Below are positions 54,123 through 61,755 of a stretch of DNA of 64,000 nucleotides, in pieces. Under the pieces are notes generated by a model. It saw only the letters and a list, made by a program, of their open reading frames with translations. It made no database searches and had not been told where the DNA came from. The translations under genes were made by a program, and so were the position numbers. The DNA is from Polaribacter sp. BAL334 (GTDB lineage Bacteria; Bacteroidota; Bacteroidia; Flavobacteriales; Flavobacteriaceae): positions 1 through 64,000 of the forward strand of contig NZ_JADWOV010000323.1 of assembly GCF_015767435.1 (NCBI RefSeq), written 5' to 3'. Each line of letters begins with the position of its first letter. The stretch's first letter is position 1.

Positions 54123-55414
54123 TGAAAAGTAAACTATTGATACTAGCCTTATTTTGGGCAGCAAATTTTAGTGCACAACGCTATATTTTAGATAGCATTT
54201 TACCCATTCACGGAAAAGTAATTCATCAAGAAGAAAATCAATTGAAGTTTGCTTCAGAATCTCCGTATTTCAATTCTTTTTTCAAAAGAATGGATAGTGT
54301 TTTTGAAGGTAAAAAAGACAAAATTCATATTTTTCATATTGGTGGTTCGCATATTCAGGCAGATATTTATTCAAATAAATTACGTACTTATTTTCAAAAT
54401 ACGAATGATGTTTCTATGGCACAACGTGGTTTTGTTTTTCCATTTCATTTGGCAAAAACAAACAATCCTAGCAATTATAAAATATCTGGAACAAGAGAAA
54501 AATGGAAAGGATATCGTTGTTCAGTAACTGACAGTGTTGCTTGGGGTTTATCAGGAATTTCAGCTGCTTTTAGAGAAAAATCGGATACTATTTACATCAA
54601 AGCAAATCATAAAAATTATACTAAAAATCCTTATAAATTTGATAAGTTTCGATTGTTTTATAACACTTGGAAAGAGGATTATAACATCCGTTTTTTAGAC
54701 AGTACTTTAGTGATTTCTGATACTTTAAATACAGATGTTTTTTATAAAGAATATCGTTTTAAATCGAAAGTTGATTCCATTGCGATAACATTACAGTTGA
54801 AAGACTCCACAATTGTGAATCCAGAGTTTTTGTTCATGGGAGCTGAATTGATGAACAACAATCCAGGAATTGAATATACAAGTATTGGGGTAAATGGGGC
54901 AAGTTTTGCATTTTACAACAGAAGCGCTTACTTTGAAAAACAATTGCAATTATACAAACCTGATTTGTTTATTATTTCGATTGGTACAAACGATGCATAC
55001 ATGCTTAAATCTCAATTTAATAGCGATAAATTCAGGAGTTATTACGAATCTTTTATTCAAATGATTCAACGTGTCAATCCCAATTGTGCCATTTTATTGA
55101 CAGTGCCTAATGACAGTTATTATCGAAAAAAAATTCCAAATCCAAATACTGCAACACAGCAAAAAATTATTTATGAAATTGCCCAAAAATATCAAATGGC
55201 TGTGTGGGATTTTTATAAAATTATGGGTGGTTTTGGTTCATCAAACAAATGGTATCAGAGAAAATTAATGCCACGTGATCGTGTTCATTTTAGTTATTTG
55301 GGATATCAAATCAAAGCGGATTTATTGCTAAATGCACTGATTGATGCTTGGTCAACAGCCACAAATCGCGATAAAGAACAATTGCTACATCATTATAAAA
55401 ACATCCATGAATAG
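54119..55414 (+). CDS. Second secreted SGNH-type hydrolase
   Basis: 431 aa. Signal peptide about 1-20 (MMKSKLLILALFWAANFSAQ); two ATG codons in a row make the start ambiguous by one codon. SGNH blocks: IFHIGGSHIQADI near 76-88 with the block I serine in GGSH instead of GDS, the block III IGTNDAYML near 290-298 with the conserved Asn, and DRVHFSYLG near 385-393 with the Asp-His pair. It overlaps the preceding gene by 4 nt and the MBOAT gene by 8 nt. Probably periplasmic and part of the same O-acetylation module. Confidence 0.82.
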   Translation: MMKSKLLILALFWAANFSAQRYILDSILPIHGKVIHQEENQLKFASESPYFNSFFKRMDSVFEGKKDKIHIFHIGGSHIQADIYSNKLRTYFQNTNDVSMAQRGFVFPFHLAKTNNPSNYKISGTREKWKGYRCSVTDSVAWGLSGISAAFREKSDTIYIKANHKNYTKNPYKFDKFRLFYNTWKEDYNIRFLDSTLVISDTLNTDVFYKEYRFKSKVDSIAITLQLKDSTIVNPEFLFMGAELMNNNPGIEYTSIGVNGASFAFYNRSAYFEKQLQLYKPDLFIISIGTNDAYMLKSQFNSDKFRSYYESFIQMIQRVNPNCAILLTVPNDSYYRKKIPNPNTATQQKIIYEIAQKYQMAVWDFYKIMGGFGSSNKWYQRKLMPRDRVHFSYLGYQIKADLLLNALIDAWSTATNRDKEQLLHHYKNIHE

Positions 55415-57068
55415 GCTAGAGGAAATATTTTCACTTTCGGAATCCTATCCGTTGATTTTTACGCAAGTAAATTTCTGGATTTTCTTCGCAATTGTGTATT
55501 TTATTTTTGCATTTGTGTATGAAAAAATTTCACTTAGAAATTCGTATTTGTTCTTTATTTCGCTGTTTTTCTATTACAAAACAAGTGGATTATTTGTCGG
55601 AATTTTATTGTTCAGCACGTTAGTTGATTTTGTTATTGGGAAAAAAATTTATAAAACGGAACATCAAAAGAAGCGCTATTTTCTAGTAACACTCAGCGTT
55701 TGTATCAATTTACTGGTGCTTTGTTATTTTAAATATGCCTATTTTTTTACTGATTCCTTCAATTTACTTTTCGATACCAATCACCAAGTAGTAAATTGGC
55801 TCGCAAAATGGGGCAATAGTTTTGGGGATCAAAACTATTTTTCGGTAGATAAAATCATTTTGCCTGTTGGAATTTCATTCTACACCTTTCAAACCATCAG
55901 TTATAGTGTTGATATTTTCAGAGGAAAATTAAAACCTTTAGATTCTATTCTTGATTTTGGTTTTTACGTGAGTTTTTTCCCACAATTGGTTGCAGGACCT
56001 ATTGTAAGAGCAGAAAGTTTTGTGCCACAAATATCAAAACCAACCATTTTAACGAAAGCTGATTTTGATGCAGGTACTTTTTTGATTTTAAAAGGATTGA
56101 TAAAAAAAATGCTTTTTGCTGATTTTATAGCCATGCACTTTTTAGATCGTGTTTTTGATGCTCCAGAAATGTATTCTGGTTTCACAAATATCATGGCAAT
56201 GATTGGGTATTCTTTGCAGATTTACGGAGATTTTTCTGGCTACACAGACATTGCCATTGGCTTGGCATTATTGATGGGTTTCAAACTTCCTGTAAATTTC
56301 AATTCTCCTTATAAAGCTACAAATGCAGGAGATTTTTGGAAACGATGGCACATGTCACTTTCCACTTGGTTGCGCGATTATTTGTACATTCCTTTAGGTG
56401 GAAATAGAAAAGGTTCTTCAGGTTCTTATATTATTTTAGGGTTGATGTTGTTGGTTTTATTGATTGCTTTCAGATCAAATTTCTTTCTGATTAGCATCAT
56501 TTTGATAGCTTCAATTGGGATTTTTGTTGCAGGTTTCTATAATTCATCTGTAAAAAATCACATCAATACGAATATCAATTTGATGTTGACCATGCTGATT
56601 GGCGGACTTTGGCATGGAGCTTCTTGGAAGTTTGTGATTTGGGGAGGATTGAATGGATTGGGGATTTTAGTCTATAAATATTGGCGAAAAATAAGTCCTT
56701 ACGAACTAAAAAATCAGTGGTATGTTCGTTGTTGGAAAATCGGAATTACCTTTTTGTTCATCACATTTACCCGAATTTATTTTAGAGGAGAAACCATGGA
56801 ACACATTTCGAAATGGTATTTTCAAGTTTGGAATCGATTTGATTTGCAAAGTGCATGGAGTATTTTAACTCATTATCAATTAGTTTTTTGGGTGATATTG
56901 ATAGGATATATTTCACATTGGCTCCCACAAACCTCCAAAAATTTCATTGAAAATCTTTATGCTAAAAGCCCAGTTTTCATAAAAATTATATTGGGAGCTA
57001 TGATTGGAATGTTGTGTTATCAAGCATTTTCATCAGATTTCCAACCGTTTATTTATTTTCAGTTTTAA
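55407..57068 (+). CDS. MBOAT-family O-acyltransferase (AlgI-like)
   Basis: 553 aa from ATG 55407; the longer frame from 55341 lies in the SGNH gene. It is polytopic. AlgI-like proteins bring acetyl groups across the inner membrane for cell-surface polymers. Signatures: FPQLVAGPIVRAESFVPQI near 191-209, GYSLQIYGDFSGYTDIAIGLALLMGF near 267-292, FWKRWHMSLSTWLRDYLYIPLGGNRKG (read in parts, about 310-335), and the catalytic His in LIGGLWHGASWKFVIWGGLNG near 394-414. It is coupled to two SGNH genes, so all three likely form one acetylation machine. Confidence 0.93.
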   Translation: MNRLEEIFSLSESYPLIFTQVNFWIFFAIVYFIFAFVYEKISLRNSYLFFISLFFYYKTSGLFVGILLFSTLVDFVIGKKIYKTEHQKKRYFLVTLSVCINLLVLCYFKYAYFFTDSFNLLFDTNHQVVNWLAKWGNSFGDQNYFSVDKIILPVGISFYTFQTISYSVDIFRGKLKPLDSILDFGFYVSFFPQLVAGPIVRAESFVPQISKPTILTKADFDAGTFLILKGLIKKMLFADFIAMHFLDRVFDAPEMYSGFTNIMAMIGYSLQIYGDFSGYTDIAIGLALLMGFKLPVNFNSPYKATNAGDFWKRWHMSLSTWLRDYLYIPLGGNRKGSSGSYIILGLMLLVLLIAFRSNFFLISIILIASIGIFVAGFYNSSVKNHINTNINLMLTMLIGGLWHGASWKFVIWGGLNGLGILVYKYWRKISPYELKNQWYVRCWKIGITFLFITFTRIYFRGETMEHISKWYFQVWNRFDLQSAWSILTHYQLVFWVILIGYISHWLPQTSKNFIENLYAKSPVFIKIILGAMIGMLCYQAFSSDFQPFIYFQF

Positions 57069-57136
57069 TAAGAGTCATTTCATCTTCAAGAATTATAATT
57101 AACTTTTTTAACAAAAACGCATCCCTTTTTTATCCT

Positions 57137-57144
57137 TATATTTG
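57137..57144 (+). promoter_or_regulatory. -7 element of the Cu/Zn SOD gene
   Basis: TATATTTG matches TAnnTTTG exactly, 10 nt before ATG 57155 and 19 nt before ATG 57164. Confidence 0.55.
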
Positions 57145-57154
57145 GTTCTTAAAA

Positions 57155-57688
57155 ATGAAAACCATGAAAAAATACCTATTCATATCTCTTATTGTACTAG
57201 CAGTTGTAGTAGCTTGTAAATCAGCAATGGATTCAAAATCAACTGTTTTAAAAATCAATTTAGAAGCAAAAAGCAACAGTACAGTTGCTGGAACTGCCAC
57301 TTTTTCTGAAAAAAATGGTGTGGTAACTTTCGAGGCTATCATGACTGGTTTAACGCCAGGAATTCATGCAATTCACATTCATGAAAAATCAGATTGTTCT
57401 TCTGCTGACGGAACTTCTGCAGGTGGTCATTGGAATCCGTTATTTAAAAAACATGGAAAATGGGGTGAAGCTGAATACCATAAAGGTGATATTGGCAATT
57501 TTACAGCCGATGAAAATGGCAAAGGAACAATTTCACTAAAAACAGATGAATGGTGCATTGGTTGTGAAGACGAAACCAAAAACATCTTAAATAAAAGCAT
57601 CATTGTTCACGCAAATCCTGATGATTTTGTAACGCAACCTACAGGAAATGCAGGAGGAAGAGTGGCTTGCTCAGGAATTATTCGCTAA
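57155..57688 (+). CDS. sodC: Cu/Zn superoxide dismutase, lipoprotein form
   Basis: 177 aa from ATG 57155 (174 from ATG 57164, which gives a standard lipoprotein signal with Cys at residue 18, VLAVVVACKS). A longer frame from 57014 overlaps the MBOAT gene and the promoter and is not used. Metal ligands of Cu/Zn SOD are visible: HAIHIHEKSDCSS, GGHWNPLFKKHG, EYHKGDIGNF and SIIVHANPDDF, plus the disulfide cysteines (SDCSS, RVACSG). It is anchored in the envelope and protects against external superoxide. Confidence 0.93.
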   Translation: MKTMKKYLFISLIVLAVVVACKSAMDSKSTVLKINLEAKSNSTVAGTATFSEKNGVVTFEAIMTGLTPGIHAIHIHEKSDCSSADGTSAGGHWNPLFKKHGKWGEAEYHKGDIGNFTADENGKGTISLKTDEWCIGCEDETKNILNKSIIVHANPDDFVTQPTGNAGGRVACSGIIR

Positions 57689-57757
57689 AACAGTTCGTAT
57701 ATTGAAAAGAAATTCAATTGCTTACATATTTTTTCTTTGTGAAACTTTGAGGCTTTT

Positions 57758-57808
57758 TTTGTGAATTTTGTGTCATAGCTAAAAAAGTTGTTGCACAAAA
57801 TTCACAAA
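57758..57808. repeat. 15-bp perfect inverted repeat
   Basis: TTTGTGAATTTTGTG (57758-57772) is exactly complementary to CACAAAATTCACAAA (57794-57808), loop 21 nt. It lies in the convergent gap between SOD and P450 genes and has no clean U-tract next to the stem. A terminator role or a dispersed repeat are both possible. Confidence 0.6.
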
Positions 57809-57866
57809 GAAGACACAAAAGGTACAAAAATAGCATCAAGAAAATTCATTTCTTTTTTTCTCTTCA

Positions 57867-59201
57867 TCAAATCCTATTTCTAAACTCCAAAATAGCATTG
57901 TGAGGTTTCAGCGTAATCAATGGTTTGATTTCAATTGGAGTTTTCTTTTCAACAATTTCGAATTGTTCTACCAATGCAATCATCGCTAAAATCATTTCAT
58001 ACATGGCAAAATTATTGCCAATACACATTCTAGGTCCAGCACCAAAAGGGAAATAGTGTTTTGAAAATTTGATGGTTTCATCTAAAAAACGCTCAGGAAT
58101 AAATTCATTTGGCTGTTTCCAAAAATCGGAATGACGATGAATTTCATAAATCGAAAACAACAAATTCGAGCCTTTTGGCAACACAATTCCATTAAAAATA
58201 TCTTCTTCAATATTTACACGATCCATAAAATAGGCAGGAGGATACAAACGCATGGATTCTTCAATGACCAATTTTGTATAACGCGCATTTTTTATCCAAT
58301 GCATACAATCTGAAGATTCACTCTTGATAGTATTGATTTCAGCTAGTATTTTTGATTGTGCTTCCGGATTTCGAGCCAACAATTCGCAGGTAAATGTGAG
58401 CGCATTTGAAGTGGTTTCATGACCAGCTGCAAACAAAATCAAAATTTCATCTACCAATTGATTTTCGTCCATGTAGGTGCCATCTTCATAGGTTGCAGTC
58501 AATAGCATGTCCAATAAATCATGATGATTGCTGTTGCTTTGCTTTCTTTCTTCGACCAATCTTTTTAATATTGTTCTCGAATTCTCAGTCAAATCTAAAT
58601 GCTTTTTTGTTTTTCCAGAAAGGTTGAACCACCAAACCAAAAAGGGTTGTCTTAGTTCTTGCACCAACATTTTTTGAGTAGCTTCTGTGGTGTGTTGCAG
58701 TGAATCAACATCAGCTTCAGAAATGTTGATATTGAAAATAGATTTAATCACTGTTTGAAAAGCCAAATCATTAAAAACAGGAAAAATATCCATTGGTTTT
58801 CCAGTTTTAATATTCTTTAATTCCTTTAAAATGGTTTCTTGAATTGTATCAACCAACAATTGAAGTTGGCTTTTATGAAAAGCGGGCTGAATTAATTTTC
58901 GTTGTTTTTGCCAATGTTCGCCTTCGGCAGTTAACAATCCTTTGCCAATATATTTTGCCAAATCTTTGGTTTGGATATACGATTTGGTATAATTCTTTTG
59001 ATTTTTTTGAAGCGCATGTTGCAACAATCCTGCATCTCTGCAAAACAATACCGAGTTTCCCAACCCTATGTTTAAACGAAAAATATCTCCTAAAGTTTCA
59101 AAGTTTTTGGCATGAAAAGGCAAAGGATTGTGCAAAATACCACGTGCATGATTTAGAAACTTGAAAAAAGAAACTTCCGGAATTTTTTGGGATACACTCA
59201 T
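57867..59201 (-). CDS. Cytochrome P450
   Basis: 444 aa. The heme-binding loop FPFGAGPRMCIGNNFA has the axial cysteine at C393. The I-helix oxygen-activation motif is FAAGHETTS near 254-262, and the ExxR motif is EESMRLYPP near 313-321. No membrane anchor is visible, so it is likely soluble and depends on ferredoxin partners encoded elsewhere. The -7 element TAAATTTG (59270-59263 on this strand) fits its start. It stands alone, so no substrate can be proposed. Confidence 0.95.
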   Translation of the reverse strand: MSVSQKIPEVSFFKFLNHARGILHNPLPFHAKNFETLGDIFRLNIGLGNSVLFCRDAGLLQHALQKNQKNYTKSYIQTKDLAKYIGKGLLTAEGEHWQKQRKLIQPAFHKSQLQLLVDTIQETILKELKNIKTGKPMDIFPVFNDLAFQTVIKSIFNINISEADVDSLQHTTEATQKMLVQELRQPFLVWWFNLSGKTKKHLDLTENSRTILKRLVEERKQSNSNHHDLLDMLLTATYEDGTYMDENQLVDEILILFAAGHETTSNALTFTCELLARNPEAQSKILAEINTIKSESSDCMHWIKNARYTKLVIEESMRLYPPAYFMDRVNIEEDIFNGIVLPKGSNLLFSIYEIHRHSDFWKQPNEFIPERFLDETIKFSKHYFPFGAGPRMCIGNNFAMYEMILAMIALVEQFEIVEKKTPIEIKPLITLKPHNAILEFRNRI

Positions 59202-59298
59202 TTTTTATGGTATTTGCACTTTTACTTAAACCTTTTAATTGGTTTGTTCAATTTGTTTTGTGCAAATTTACGGAGATTTGATTTTGAATAAGGGAGTT

Positions 59299-59901
59299 TT
59301 ACGAATCCTTTTTAGCAAAGTGTATAAGAGGTAAAATGTTTCCATTGTCAGCATCTTTTAATGCTTGAATATATTTTTTTCTTGTTTCGTCTGCCTTTAC
59401 CATATTCGATTTTTGCCAATCAAAAACTTCTTTTCTAAAAATGGATTCTATAATGATATCAGCCATGATTCTTGAGTGCCTTCCATTTCCATTCGGAAAA
59501 CAGTGTATTGAAACAATTCTATATTTGAATCGTATTGCAATTTCTTCAGGTGGATACGATTTGTTTTCTATCCAATACTTTGTGTCATCAATCAGATTTT
59601 TTAGTGCTATTCCGATTTGAGTCCATTGTATGCCAATATTTTTTTCAGTCTTTCTAAATTCGCCAGCCCATTTCCATACATCACCATACATTTTTTTGTG
59701 TAGATTTTTTATAAACTTTTCAGTTAGTATTTTTTCAGGTTTAAACTTCGTTCTGATAGTCCATTCTACAGCTTTTTCAATAGTTAACTGTTCAAACTCA
59801 TCAAGTTCTTTCTGCATGGTTATTGATTTTATTTTTAGACCTTCTTTTTCATCTTCGTCTAAAGGTGTTTGTCCATCTGAATATGTTAGATTTAATCCCA
59901 T
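59299..59901 (-). CDS. Fic-family protein, mobile mystery protein B
   Basis: 200 aa. Fic proteins usually transfer AMP to target proteins. The Fic motif is at about 133-144: HCFPNGNGRHSR, matching HPFx(D/E)GNGRxxR except that Pro becomes C134 and the Mg-coordinating acid becomes N137. The match to the mobile mystery protein B family comes from the N-terminal GLNLTYSDGQTPLDEDEKEGL, the Fic core and the partner gene. It overlaps the XRE-type gene by 10 nt. A toxin or effector role is possible but unproven. Confidence 0.85.
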   Translation of the reverse strand: MGLNLTYSDGQTPLDEDEKEGLKIKSITMQKELDEFEQLTIEKAVEWTIRTKFKPEKILTEKFIKNLHKKMYGDVWKWAGEFRKTEKNIGIQWTQIGIALKNLIDDTKYWIENKSYPPEEIAIRFKYRIVSIHCFPNGNGRHSRIMADIIIESIFRKEVFDWQKSNMVKADETRKKYIQALKDADNGNILPLIHFAKKDS

Positions 59902-60353
59902 AACGATTTTCTCATTTCTCGTTTTATTTCATTGGCTAAATCAATTATGGAAGCATTAATTTTATCTTCACTGATTCCTTGGTCTTCCAACTTCATGTTT
60001 TGGTTGGTTCTTAAAACAATTTTCCGAGCAAGTTTTTCAGCTTTCAAGTTGATGAGGTTTTCAATACTACCCTCTTTTGGGATAAAACCGTACACAAATT
60101 TCATCTCTAAAGCATTCGCCACATCTTTTAAAGAGTTTATTGTTATTGTTCCATTAGCTTCACTTTCTTCAATTCTTTTTACACCTTGTCTAGTGATTTT
60201 TAGTTTACTGCCAAGTTGTGCCATTGTCATATTGAATGTAGTGCGAATTGTATTTATCCAGCCGCGTTCTGGAATAATGATTTCTTTAGTTTTTGAAAAT
60301 GCTTCAAGTTTTTGGTCTAGTTGTTCTATCAATAGTGTTCTTTTATTTCTCAT
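59892..60353 (-). CDS. XRE-type regulator, mobile mystery protein A
   Basis: 153 aa. The helix-turn-helix is in the first half: GWINTIRTTFNMTMAQLGSKLKITRQGVKRIEESEANGTITINSLKDVANAL (read in parts, about 31-85). The N-terminus MRNKRTLLIEQLDQKL and the C-terminal basic helix match mobile mystery protein A, which in known genomes always occurs with the Fic-type partner B and often on mobile DNA. Three palindromic sites lie over its promoter, so it very likely represses itself. It is probably the antitoxin-like or regulatory half of the pair. Confidence 0.85.
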   Translation of the reverse strand: MRNKRTLLIEQLDQKLEAFSKTKEIIIPERGWINTIRTTFNMTMAQLGSKLKITRQGVKRIEESEANGTITINSLKDVANALEMKFVYGFIPKEGSIENLINLKAEKLARKIVLRTNQNMKLEDQGISEDKINASIIDLANEIKREMRKSLWD

Positions 60354-60389
60354 TTTTTTAAATTTTAAAGATTACACATTCTAAAATAT

Positions 60390-60471
60390 GTAAACTTATG
60401 CATTTACAAATATAAATAAAAGTAAACATATATGTTTACAAAATTAAAAAAAAGTAAACAGATGAGTTTAC
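60390..60471. promoter_or_regulatory. Three phased operators of the XRE/Fic pair
   Basis: Three 18-bp copies: GTAAACTTATGCATTTAC (60390-60407), GTAAACATATATGTTTAC (60422-60439, perfect palindrome) and GTAAACAGATGAGTTTAC (60454-60471). Their starts are exactly 32 bp apart, about three helical turns. The minus-strand -7 element TATATTTG (60414-60407) touches copy 1, and copy 2 lies over the -33 region. Confidence 0.88.
60407..60414 (-). promoter_or_regulatory. -7 element of the XRE/Fic pair
   Basis: TATATTTG on the minus strand, exact TAnnTTTG, 53 nt before the start codon of the regulator and wedged between operator copies 1 and 2. Confidence 0.7.
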
Positions 60472-60614
60472 TTTAGATGAATGAAAGTGAAAATATATAG
60501 CTGAATAAGCACTTTTACACAAACCTTTTTAAAGAATTTTAGAATAAAAAAATCACTAAAGATTTTTAATTCAGCAACCTTTATTAAATTCACATAATGA
60601 ATTACAGCCAGTTG

Positions 60615-60965
60615 TTAGCATAGATTTTTCTTTTTTGTCATTAAATAACCTAATATAGAAGGGGGAATACAAACAAAAAATAATGCAATTACAACAAAAA
60701 TATTTGCAGTAATAATATACGCTATAATTGATCCTAAAACCCACATTACAATCATTACAACTCCAATTGTTTTGAAATCAAAAAGATTATGTTTTTTGTA
60801 TTTGTTTCTCTCTATTATTACATTCATGGCTACTTCTTTAGCGAAATGTAAAGGAATACCTTGTTTTTCAAGTTTAGCATAAATTACTTCCTCTTCAATT
60901 TCGGAATTTTTAAATTTCAGACCTTCTTTGTAGGCTTTATTCCGTAGATAATCATTATTTTCCAT
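60615..60965 (-). CDS. Small hypothetical membrane protein
   Basis: 116 aa. A charged N-terminal region (about 1-62, Lys/Glu-rich with EEEVIYAKLEKQGIPLHFAKEVAMNVIIER) is followed by two hydrophobic helices (about 67-86 and 88-108) and a basic tail. Not recognised. It lies downstream of the XRE/Fic pair's regulatory region but is read separately. Confidence 0.65.
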   Translation of the reverse strand: MENNDYLRNKAYKEGLKFKNSEIEEEVIYAKLEKQGIPLHFAKEVAMNVIIERNKYKKHNLFDFKTIGVVMIVMWVLGSIIAYIITANIFVVIALFFVCIPPSILGYLMTKKKNLC

Positions 60966-61112
60966 TATTTAATATTTTTGGTGCCGTTAATGTACAAAGA
61001 AAGATGGCGAAAGTGCAACCAACTTAGTTTAAGCTAAATATAATAATTTTTTATAAACGGAAAAGAATTTTATTTTTTCAATTTCACATTCTAAAATTTC
61101 AGACACTAATCT

Positions 61113-61157
61113 CACAAATTCACACGAAAGCATTTGAGTAATTTGTGCAATTCGTGT
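61113..61157. repeat. Interleaved complementary segments
   Basis: CACAAATT (61113-61120) and CACACGAA (61121-61128) are followed by AATTTGTG (61140-61147) and TTCGTGTC (61151-61158 approx.), complementary in the order A B A' B'. They resemble the GTGAATTTTGTG words at 57758-57808. No gene is seen in this 209-nt gap. Confidence 0.4.
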
Positions 61158-61174
61158 CCAAAAAAAATCTGATT

Positions 61175-61411
61175 TTATTTTTTCTTAAAAAGATTCAAGC
61201 CAACTGAAATCATCAATAATACCCAAGGTGTTCCATGCAACAACACATCAAACCAATCTTGACCTTGCATGGCATGTTCACCTGAAAAAGCATTTCCACC
61301 CAAAATCCATTGTATTTTTCCAACAATATGTGGTGGATTAAAAGGAGCTAAACCTAAAGTAAGACTTGCTATTAAAAAAAGAAGCCAATTATTTTTGATT
61401 TGTGTTTTCAT
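61175..61411 (-). CDS. Small membrane protein
   Basis: 78 aa from the ATG at 61411 (MKTQIKNNWLLFLIASLTLGLAPFN). An ATG at 61465 would add 18 residues upstream of an exact minus-strand -7 element (TATTTTTG, 61449-61442), so the later start is preferred. It has two hydrophobic helices (about 9-25 and 59-75) around a polar loop with HIVGKIQWILGGNAFSGEHAMQ. The family appears conserved in flavobacteria as far as I recall; no function is known. Confidence 0.72.
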   Translation of the reverse strand: MKTQIKNNWLLFLIASLTLGLAPFNPPHIVGKIQWILGGNAFSGEHAMQGQDWFDVLLHGTPWVLLMISVGLNLFKKK

Positions 61412-61488
61412 CTTTTCTAAGTTGATAATTTTTATATACTGCAAAAATAAATCCAATAACAACATGTATTATTACGCAAATAATTAAA

Positions 61489-61683
61489 CTAAAAAAAAAC
61501 TTTTAAGCCATATTCATCATGACCAAAAATATATTTTCCGCCAAAGTTTATGATGCTAAAATATACTATTGTAAATAGGAAGTTCCAAAGTAAAAATTTA
61601 AAAAAGTGCTTCCATTTAATCAATAATACTAAACTAAATAACCATAAAAATAATGGTATAGTAATGATGAATATCAAATCCAT
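61489..61683 (-). CDS. Very small hydrophobic protein
   Basis: 64 aa with two hydrophobic helices (about 3-22 and 29-47) and a short polar tail, FGHDEYGLKVFF. The exact -7 element TAATTTTG (61737-61730 on this strand) lies 47 nt before the ATG, which supports a real gene. Not recognised. It sits between the other small membrane protein and the putative porin. Confidence 0.55.
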   Translation of the reverse strand: MDLIFIITIPLFLWLFSLVLLIKWKHFFKFLLWNFLFTIVYFSIINFGGKYIFGHDEYGLKVFF

Positions 61684-61755
61684 TGGAATTGAATAATATT
61701 AAATATGTTTTTAAATTTTAAGTAATGTACAAAATTATTTGATACTTAAATATGG

